Source: UBA1081 sp045535305 (GTDB lineage Bacteria > Bacillota > Clostridia > Oscillospirales > Acutalibacteraceae). Taken from it: a DNA stretch of 46,166 nucleotides. The stretch is from positions 1 to 46,166 of the forward strand of contig JAZSLJ010000064.1 of NCBI GenBank assembly GCA_045535305.1, given 5' to 3'. The notes beneath the pieces were generated by a model. The model worked only from the letters and a program-made list of their open reading frames with translations. It was not told the DNA's origin and made no database searches. Positions 40,945 to 46,166 of this stretch are shown here, one piece after another. The translations under genes and the position numbers were made by a program. The first letter of the stretch is position 1; each line of letters starts with the position of its first letter.

Positions 40945-42924
40945 TGTTTTTTTAAAATTTTCTGATAATATAATTATCGGTGCGCTTGCCCATGGATGAC
41001 ACAGGCTGGTGTTCCATTTTTTTTCTTTGCCCCAGGCTTCAAAACAGGCAGTTGCTCCTTCATTAACCATATTCATCCAGGAATTTTCGTCTTTCGATGT
41101 AATAAAGTCAAGTGCAATATCCTTTTTGCCGTAGTTGCAAAGTCCTTGCAGTACAAAGAACGAGAAATATACGCCACAGCAAAGCCTTTTTTGCTTTATC
41201 AGCTCAATAATGGGCTTTGCTTGTTCGCCGTCAACCATATTGAAAAACAACGGCAACGCATTGGCATGAAGTGAGCTGTGATTGCTTTTTTCACAGTCTG
41301 TAAACAGTCCGTTCTCTTTCATAAATGCCTTTATATAGCTGTTTCTGACTCTTTCGCAGTTGTGTATTTTGTCAAGCCCTAAAATAGCTCGGATTTCATC
41401 GGTAAATTTAAGCGCACCGAAATAATACGCGTTGATTACCGCGTGGCAGCCGTTGCCGATAGGCTTTGTAAGCTCAAAATCGTAATTATCCCTTAAATTG
41501 TCGGGCCAGTCAACAAGATTCCATTTTGCCTTCACACCGTCAAGCAGACCGTCTGACCTCTCGTACTGCTTAAAGAATGTAAGCATATCTTCCGCAACGC
41601 TCAACAAGTCTTTCAATGGTTGAATATCACCGCTGAGCTGATAATATTTGAAAAGCTGATAGGGGTAGAGCAGACTGTAATCTGCAATTTCCTGCATAAA
41701 AGAGCTTGAGGAAACAGCCATAAGACCTTTGCAGATTTTTGCGCTGTAAGCAAAATCGTAAAGAGCTTTTTTAAAAAGCCTTGTATCTCCCGTGATGTAT
41801 GAATGTGATATTGCAGTAACCGTTAAATCGCCCAGATATTGACCCTTTTCCCTTGACGGACAGTCAAGAAAGCTCTCCTGCGATGCGATTATAACCGCAT
41901 TTTCGCATATATCCCACACCTTTTTAAGCTTTTCATCTGTAGTAAAGAATTCCTTTTTGTTGTGGTCAGGGTAGTGCCTTACAACTGCCGTAAGCATTTC
42001 GGGTGCGAATGAGGGTTCGTCTGTTTTTACAAGCACATATCTGAATGCTTTGTAGTCAAAATTTTCTATAATATCCGCCTTGCCGGAAAGAGTCCACACC
42101 TCGCGGTATTCTACGTTGCAACGCATTTTGTAGCGTGGCAGACCGTCTGTGTCAAGCTCTTCTGCACAGAACAGCTCTACGGTGTTGCCCTCTTTGCCCT
42201 GTATTTCAAGGCGCAGACCGCCCACAATCTCTTTGCCGAAATCAATAATATATTTGTTCCCGCTGATTTTCTCGGTATTTTTCCATTTTATTGAGTACAC
42301 GCTCACACAGGGGATAGGTGATTTTTTCAGCGTGTGGTCGTCGTTTGTATTTATGACAGCACTTTGCCATTTGCTATCGTCAAAATCAATGTCAGTCCAG
42401 CCGTGAAGCGCCTTTCGCATATCGATATTTTCCGTATATTGGGTATCGTAGCCGATTGGCTCGGCGTTTTCGTCAAAGCTTTCATCATAGGTGTATTTCC
42501 ATGATTCGTCGGTTGAAATAATCGCCTTGCCGTTCTCGTAAATACAGGCGCAAAGCCCCGTTCTGTTATCGCCGCTTTGCCACACACGGTTTATAAGCCC
42601 CTGATAATAGGTGTGTACCGCAATAACGTTTTTGCCCTCGGTGATGTAATCGGTAATGTCAACGGTGTTGTAATAATGGGCAAAATGGTAACAGGGTGCA
42701 GGCCCCTGACACACAAATGCACCGTTGATGTACACCTTGCAGTAATCATCGGCAGTAAAATCCAGCGTGTATCTGCCGTTGATTTTTGAAATTGTGAATT
42801 CCTTGCGGTAAAGAATATGTCTGTTAAAATATGCGGAGTCCTCAATGCTTACAGCCTCATGCTCTTTATGATAAACATTTATGGTCGTAAGATTAATAAA
42901 TTCCTCGGGACAGATCCAATTCAT
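40942..42924 (-). CDS. GH78-like glycosidase (alpha-L-rhamnosidase family)
   Basis: 660 residues, no signal peptide. An N-terminal beta-sandwich (YCKVYINGAFVCQGPAPCYH) leads to the (alpha/alpha)6 barrel, with SFLDCPSREKGQYLGD in place of the family TDCPQRdE...GD acid/base region. The C-terminal GATACFEAWGKEKKWNTSLC, HPWASAPI resembles GATT.wE.W...slnH. The start is ATG 42922-42924, after GAGAGG within the end of the acyltransferase gene; a GTG/ATG further upstream would overlap it. It would remove terminal rhamnose-like sugars in the cytoplasm. Confidence 0.8.
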   Translation of the reverse strand: MNWICPEEFINLTTINVYHKEHEAVSIEDSAYFNRHILYRKEFTISKINGRYTLDFTADDYCKVYINGAFVCQGPAPCYHFAHYYNTVDITDYITEGKNVIAVHTYYQGLINRVWQSGDNRTGLCACIYENGKAIISTDESWKYTYDESFDENAEPIGYDTQYTENIDMRKALHGWTDIDFDDSKWQSAVINTNDDHTLKKSPIPCVSVYSIKWKNTEKISGNKYIIDFGKEIVGGLRLEIQGKEGNTVELFCAEELDTDGLPRYKMRCNVEYREVWTLSGKADIIENFDYKAFRYVLVKTDEPSFAPEMLTAVVRHYPDHNKKEFFTTDEKLKKVWDICENAVIIASQESFLDCPSREKGQYLGDLTVTAISHSYITGDTRLFKKALYDFAYSAKICKGLMAVSSSSFMQEIADYSLLYPYQLFKYYQLSGDIQPLKDLLSVAEDMLTFFKQYERSDGLLDGVKAKWNLVDWPDNLRDNYDFELTKPIGNGCHAVINAYYFGALKFTDEIRAILGLDKIHNCERVRNSYIKAFMKENGLFTDCEKSNHSSLHANALPLFFNMVDGEQAKPIIELIKQKRLCCGVYFSFFVLQGLCNYGKKDIALDFITSKDENSWMNMVNEGATACFEAWGKEKKWNTSLCHPWASAPIIILSENFKKT

Positions 42925-42935
42925 AAAACAACCTC

Positions 42936-44006
42936 TCACTTTGCCGACTTTTTCTTTTTAAGTACGGCATTGTATGCTTTGTTGAATATAACGCTCAGTA
43001 TTACCGAAATAACAAGGATTGCAAGATAAATCAAAGCTCTGTCGCGGTATGCAAATTCGTCCGATGTGCGTATGTCGGGTTTGTAATACAGCATTACATT
43101 ATAAAGCATAACATGAATCATATATATTTCAAGCGATAACGTACCGAAAAATGTAAGCACTTTTTTTGCGGGTTTTATTATAAATTTCACGTTGCTCAAC
43201 GCTTCGAGTACAAACACAACCGCAAAGCAAATAAAAAATGCACCAAACAGACCCAGATACCTGTGGAATATCATATCATTTGATTTTATAACAAAGCTGA
43301 TGATAAGTTTTAACGGAATATAGCTGAAAAACAGTATGTAATCCTGAATTTTGAATTTCTGCTTTTCCTTTACAGCCTTGCCAAGATAACAACCTATAAG
43401 GAAAACGGGGATTCTTGTAAGAAAAACCTCGGAATTGGTGTATGTGTCAGGTGTGTATGCCTTTATAAATAATACAACTGCAACCGCAACAAGAACCATA
43501 ACGGCAAAGTTATCTTTGCTTTTTTTTGGTGTAACAGAGTACAGAACGTTATAAATAACCGGATATACGGCATACATAATCATAATAAACGATACATACC
43601 ATATGTCTGTTTCTCCAAGGGTCAGCAGATTTCCGCTTTTTACAAGAATTAAAGAAAGCCCCGATGCGTTATAAAGAAAATCAAGTATACTGAAATCTGC
43701 AATTAAGTATTTCCATATCCAATAAAACAAACCGATTATAAGGTACGGTACAAGAGTTCTTTCACATCTTTTTTTTATGAATGAGCCGTAATGGTTGTTC
43801 TTGCTGAAAGAAAAATACAGGCACATTCCCGATAATAACAGAAATATATCAACACCATAGTTGAGATGCTTTATTACTGTATTATGTATTATTTGCGGTA
43901 ATACAAAAGCTACCTGACTGTGAAATATCATTATCATAATGGTTGCTGCGCCGTAAAGCTCCGTTCTGTATTTGCTGAACAGCCCCCAGTTTAAATTTTC
44001 TTTCAC
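42936..44006 (-). CDS. Acyltransferase 3 family membrane protein
   Basis: 356 residues with about ten transmembrane helices. RTELYGAATIMIMIFHSQVA, NYGVDIFLLLSGMCLYFS and a KKRCERTLVPYLI motif are typical of the acyltransferase-3 (OafA/WecH) family, which acetylate surface polysaccharides. Transcribed before, and translationally close to, the GH78-like gene. Confidence 0.88.
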   Translation of the reverse strand: MKENLNWGLFSKYRTELYGAATIMIMIFHSQVAFVLPQIIHNTVIKHLNYGVDIFLLLSGMCLYFSFSKNNHYGSFIKKRCERTLVPYLIIGLFYWIWKYLIADFSILDFLYNASGLSLILVKSGNLLTLGETDIWYVSFIMIMYAVYPVIYNVLYSVTPKKSKDNFAVMVLVAVAVVLFIKAYTPDTYTNSEVFLTRIPVFLIGCYLGKAVKEKQKFKIQDYILFFSYIPLKLIISFVIKSNDMIFHRYLGLFGAFFICFAVVFVLEALSNVKFIIKPAKKVLTFFGTLSLEIYMIHVMLYNVMLYYKPDIRTSDEFAYRDRALIYLAILVISVILSVIFNKAYNAVLKKKKSAK

Positions 44007-44250
44007 AAAAAATCACCTCATGTAAGATTTTACATTTTAATGCCTTTGATGTCAATAAAAAAATCGGAGCCGTTATAGACCCCAACATAATACAGTATAG
44101 CAAATATAAAATCAAAAGTCAATACGAAATAAGTAAAAGTGTATAAAATCTGCGTGTTGAATAAAAATATTTAGTCAATATTGTACAATATTACATCTTG
44201 AAAAGCCATAAAATATGTGATATTATATAGACACAGAAGAGGTGATACCG

Positions 44251-44262
44251 ATGTACAAGTAA
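44251..44262 (+). CDS. Three-codon ORF (Met-Tyr-Lys), copy B
   Basis: Follows GAAGAGGTGATACC at the same spacing as in copy A. The length is kept while both internal codons differ. Confidence 0.4.
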   Translation: MYK

Positions 44263-44472
44263 TAAGGCTCATTAAAATAAAAAAATTAATGAGCAGAAAA
44301 GATGTAAATTCCGAAAATATGAAAGTCGGGGCAAACAGTAAATCTCACTTTACGAGATATTATATATAAAAAATTCAACTTAAGTCGCGAAAAGATTATA
44401 AGTAAGAAAAAGCATCAAAAAATCAAAGAAAGCGCAGGTATACAAAATGATGTTAGATAATAAAAGTGAATG

Positions 44473-44529
44473 GAAGTAACCCTTGACCGAGGATTCAGAG
44501 ATGAAAGGTCAAGGGTTACTTCTTTTTTG
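44473..44529 (+). terminator. Terminator of copy B
   Basis: 16-bp perfect stem GAAGTAACCCTTGACC/GGTCAAGGGTTACTTC, then TTTTTTG. Confidence 0.9.
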
Positions 44530-44611
44530 TTGTATGTAACTTTTTGCAAACACTCTTTACAAAACAAAAAGTTTGTGATAATATTATTAAACAGTTCAGC
44601 AGCTGTATGGA

Positions 44612-44650
44612 ATAATTGTACATTGTACATTGTAAATTGTAAATTATATA
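44612..44650. repeat. Fragment of the dispersed repeat
   Basis: ATAATTGTACATTGTACATT followed by GTAAATTGTAAATT, the right end of the repeat family, immediately upstream of tRNA-Leu. Confidence 0.55.
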
Positions 44651-44654
44651 ATAC

Positions 44655-44739
44655 GCGGATATGGTGGAATTGGCAGACACGCAAGATTTAGGATCTTGTG
44701 CAGTGATGCGTGCAGGTTCAAGTCCTGTTATCCGCACCA
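44655..44739 (+). tRNA. tRNA-Leu(UAG)
   Basis: 85-nt class-II tRNA: acceptor GCGGATA/TATCCGC, anticodon stem CAAGA/TCTTG with loop TTTAGGA (anticodon TAG), variable arm TGCAGTGATGCGTG region, T loop GTTCAAG, encoded CCA. It reads CUA codons. Confidence 0.96.
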
Positions 44740-44772
44740 AAGCTCCAGGTCTTCGGACTTGGAGCTTTTTTA
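44739..44772 (+). terminator. Terminator after tRNA-Leu
   Basis: 13-bp stem AAAGCTCCAGGTC/GACTTGGAGCTTT with a TTCG tetraloop, then T-run. Confidence 0.92.
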
Positions 44773-44923
44773 TCCATTATTTTCGTGATGATTATACAAT
44801 GCTTTGCATTAAATTTTTCGGATTTATACCGTTGTAAAAAAGATATATATATGCTATAATCATTCGGTAAAAAATCAGCGGTGCTGTTAGTTCTATAAAA
44901 AACAGAATGAAAGGTGATATTTT

Positions 44924-45934
44924 TTGAAAAAGAAATTACAGGTTGCAAATATCGGTATGAAATTCGGTATGTGCCATGTGGAAGGCGCATTGAATTGCAA
45001 AGATGCGGAAATTGCTTTAATCTGCGACAGCAATGAAGAAAATCTCCGTTTTGCAGGTGAAAGATATAACATTCCCGAAGAAAAACGCACAACGGATTAT
45101 ATGGACATTGTGAAAAACAAGGATATTGATGTTGTTACCGTTGCAATTCCCGATCAAATGCATAAAAAGGTTTCCTGCGATTTGCTCAGAGCAGGTAAGC
45201 ACGTGCTTTGCGAAAAGCCTCTTGCTTTAACAAGGGAAGATATTGAAGAAATTGTTAAAGTGGCAGAAGAATCAGATGCAAAATTTATGGTAGGTCAGAT
45301 TTGTCGCTTTACTCCAGCGTTTGAAAAAGCAAAAGAAATTATTGAAGCAGGTACTTTAGGTGAGCTTTATTTTATTGAATCAGAATACGCTCACGATTAT
45401 ATGTTAATTCAGGAGCCTTGGAGATGTGACCCGCTTCGTCACGGTGTTATAGGCGGTGGCTGTCACGCAATTGACTTAATAAGATGGCTTGCAGGTGACC
45501 CACAGGAGGTTTTCGCTTACGGTACTCATAGACTTTTACCACATGTTACTTATGATGACGCAACAGTTGCAATTATGAAATTCGGTAAAGATGTTATGGG
45601 TAAGGTTTTTGTGTCAACAGGCTGTAAACGTGACTACACAATGCGTACCTGCATTTACGGAACAAAAGGTACACTTATCTGCGATAACACTTCACCTACA
45701 ATGACACTTTTCACAACAGATGAAACAGAAACTACAAAACCTGCAGAAATTATTGATGTTGAAGTGAACAACCATAATGCCGCAAAGGAATTCAAGGTGT
45801 TTGCAGAGGCAATTATCGAAGATAAACCTGTGCTTACAGATGCACGTGAGGGTGCAAAAACAGTTGCAGTATGTCTTGCAATTATTGAATCTTCAAAAAC
45901 AGGTGTGCCTGTAAAACCTGATTATAATTTCTGA
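44924..45934 (+). CDS. Gfo/Idh/MocA-family oxidoreductase
   Basis: 336 residues, TTG start after AAAGGTG. An N-terminal Rossmann domain (VANIGMKFGMCHVEGAL), the EKP motif (HVLCEKPLALT, catalytic-site Lys) and GGGCHAIDLIRWLAGDP of the C-terminal domain are typical. Uses NAD(P) to oxidise or reduce a sugar, inositol or related polyol. The glycosidase neighbours suggest a carbohydrate substrate. Confidence 0.92.
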   Translation: MKKKLQVANIGMKFGMCHVEGALNCKDAEIALICDSNEENLRFAGERYNIPEEKRTTDYMDIVKNKDIDVVTVAIPDQMHKKVSCDLLRAGKHVLCEKPLALTREDIEEIVKVAEESDAKFMVGQICRFTPAFEKAKEIIEAGTLGELYFIESEYAHDYMLIQEPWRCDPLRHGVIGGGCHAIDLIRWLAGDPQEVFAYGTHRLLPHVTYDDATVAIMKFGKDVMGKVFVSTGCKRDYTMRTCIYGTKGTLICDNTSPTMTLFTTDETETTKPAEIIDVEVNNHNAAKEFKVFAEAIIEDKPVLTDAREGAKTVAVCLAIIESSKTGVPVKPDYNF

Positions 45935-45968
45935 AACGAATAAAAGTTTTCACAAAAAGCAGAAAAAG

Positions 45969-45996
45969 AAACCCCGTAGTCTTACGGGGTTTTACT
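45969..45996. terminator. Bidirectional terminator
   Basis: 10-bp stem AAACCCCGTA/TACGGGGTTT with a four-base loop, between convergent genes. Confidence 0.85.
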
Positions 45997-46007
45997 TGTT
46001 TTAAGGT

Positions 46008-46166
46008 TTATTTTATATGTTCAAGAGTTTTATCAACAGCCTTTTCGATGTCCGCTGTACCGACACCGAAAATTGAGGTGTGGATTTTTCCGTTAATCGG
46101 TTTTGTCCAGTAACTGTCAATGCAATCAATTCCGCCACGCATACCGAGAATTGAGCCCACAGTTGC
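46008..46166 (-). CDS. ADP-ribosylglycohydrolase-like protein, C-terminal end only
   Basis: The last 52 residues are visible: ATVGSILGMRGGIDCIDSYW, then TKPINGKIHTSIFG and a closing helix. N/ATVGaILGar.Gid.IP..W is the C-terminal motif of the ADP-ribosylglycohydrolase (DraG-like) family, which also includes members in sugar-degradation clusters. The remainder lies beyond the window. Confidence 0.65.
   Translation of the reverse strand, partial: ATVGSILGMRGGIDCIDSYWTKPINGKIHTSIFGVGTADIEKAVDKTLEHIK

Larger units (their letters stand above)
44198..44529 (+). ncRNA. Structured short transcript with two tiny ORFs, copy B
   Basis: Same architecture as copy A: TTGAAA (44198-44203), 17 bp, TATTAT (44221-44226); GAAGAGGTGATACC; ATG-TAC-AAG-TAA (44251-44262); hairpin GCTCATTAA/TTAATGAGC (44267-44294); hairpin TCTC-ACTTTAC-GAGA (44343-44357); ten-codon ORF 44450-44479 (MLDNKSEWK, stop); terminator 44473-44488/44507-44522. 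About 110 bp shorter in the middle. Stems differ in sequence from copy A but keep pairing, while the loop ACTTTA is kept. Confidence 0.7.

Overview
The window looks like an accessory-to-core junction in a low-GC Clostridia chromosome, probably a gut Oscillospiraceae/Ruminococcus-type anaerobe. This is inferred from an intact sporulation sigma factor (SigK), a fermentative pyruvate formate-lyase pair under a ZTP riboswitch, an agr quorum-sensing locus, a QueT transporter behind a preQ1-like riboswitch, and plant/host-glycan hydrolases. Roughly the first 20 kb is AT-rich and holds mobile-element genes and gene remnants. The rest has higher GC and looks like ordinary chromosome.

Region by region: 1-1361 carries a partial ParB-like gene and a MobV relaxase, with a candidate oriT upstream. 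Positions 2121-7007 are a three-gene module bounded by perfect 57-bp inverted repeats: a serine hydroxymethyltransferase-like PLP enzyme and a zinc dehydrogenase on +, convergent with a STAND NTPase on -. A complete tyrosine recombinase follows at 7081, so this looks like a recombinase-operated invertible cassette. Positions 8167-14357 hold a leftward operon for an ABC-2 type exporter with envelope proteins. Positions 14952-17814 hold an agr operon (LytTR regulator, GHKL kinase, AgrB, AgrD); its AgrD has serine where the ring cysteine is expected. Positions 17898-20279 hold small HTH genes and broken genes (XRE regulator, M23 peptidase, TnpV).

Positions 20472-25375 (-) are an unusual operon: two SCP2-like proteins around a class-III aminotransferase and a split transketolase. 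Then come a GNAT enzyme, tRNA-Ala(CGC), sigK, a RelB/ParE toxin-antitoxin pair, shikimate kinase, a two-component system, queT and a DnaD-like replication gene. Next are pflB-pflA, a DMT transporter, three glycosidase-like genes (GH39-, GH38- and GH78-like), an acyltransferase, tRNA-Leu(UAG), a Gfo/Idh/MocA oxidoreductase and the end of an ADP-ribosylglycohydrolase-like gene. A ~95-bp palindromic repeat family (three good copies plus fragments) is scattered through 23-45 kb.

The strongest candidates for undescribed biology are (1) the 57-bp-repeat invertible PLP enzyme/dehydrogenase/STAND cassette with its recombinase, (2) a pair of paralogous short transcripts at 40.5 and 44.2 kb with conserved promoter, three-codon ORF, covarying hairpins, nine-codon ORF and terminator, and (3) the serine-type agr autoinducer.
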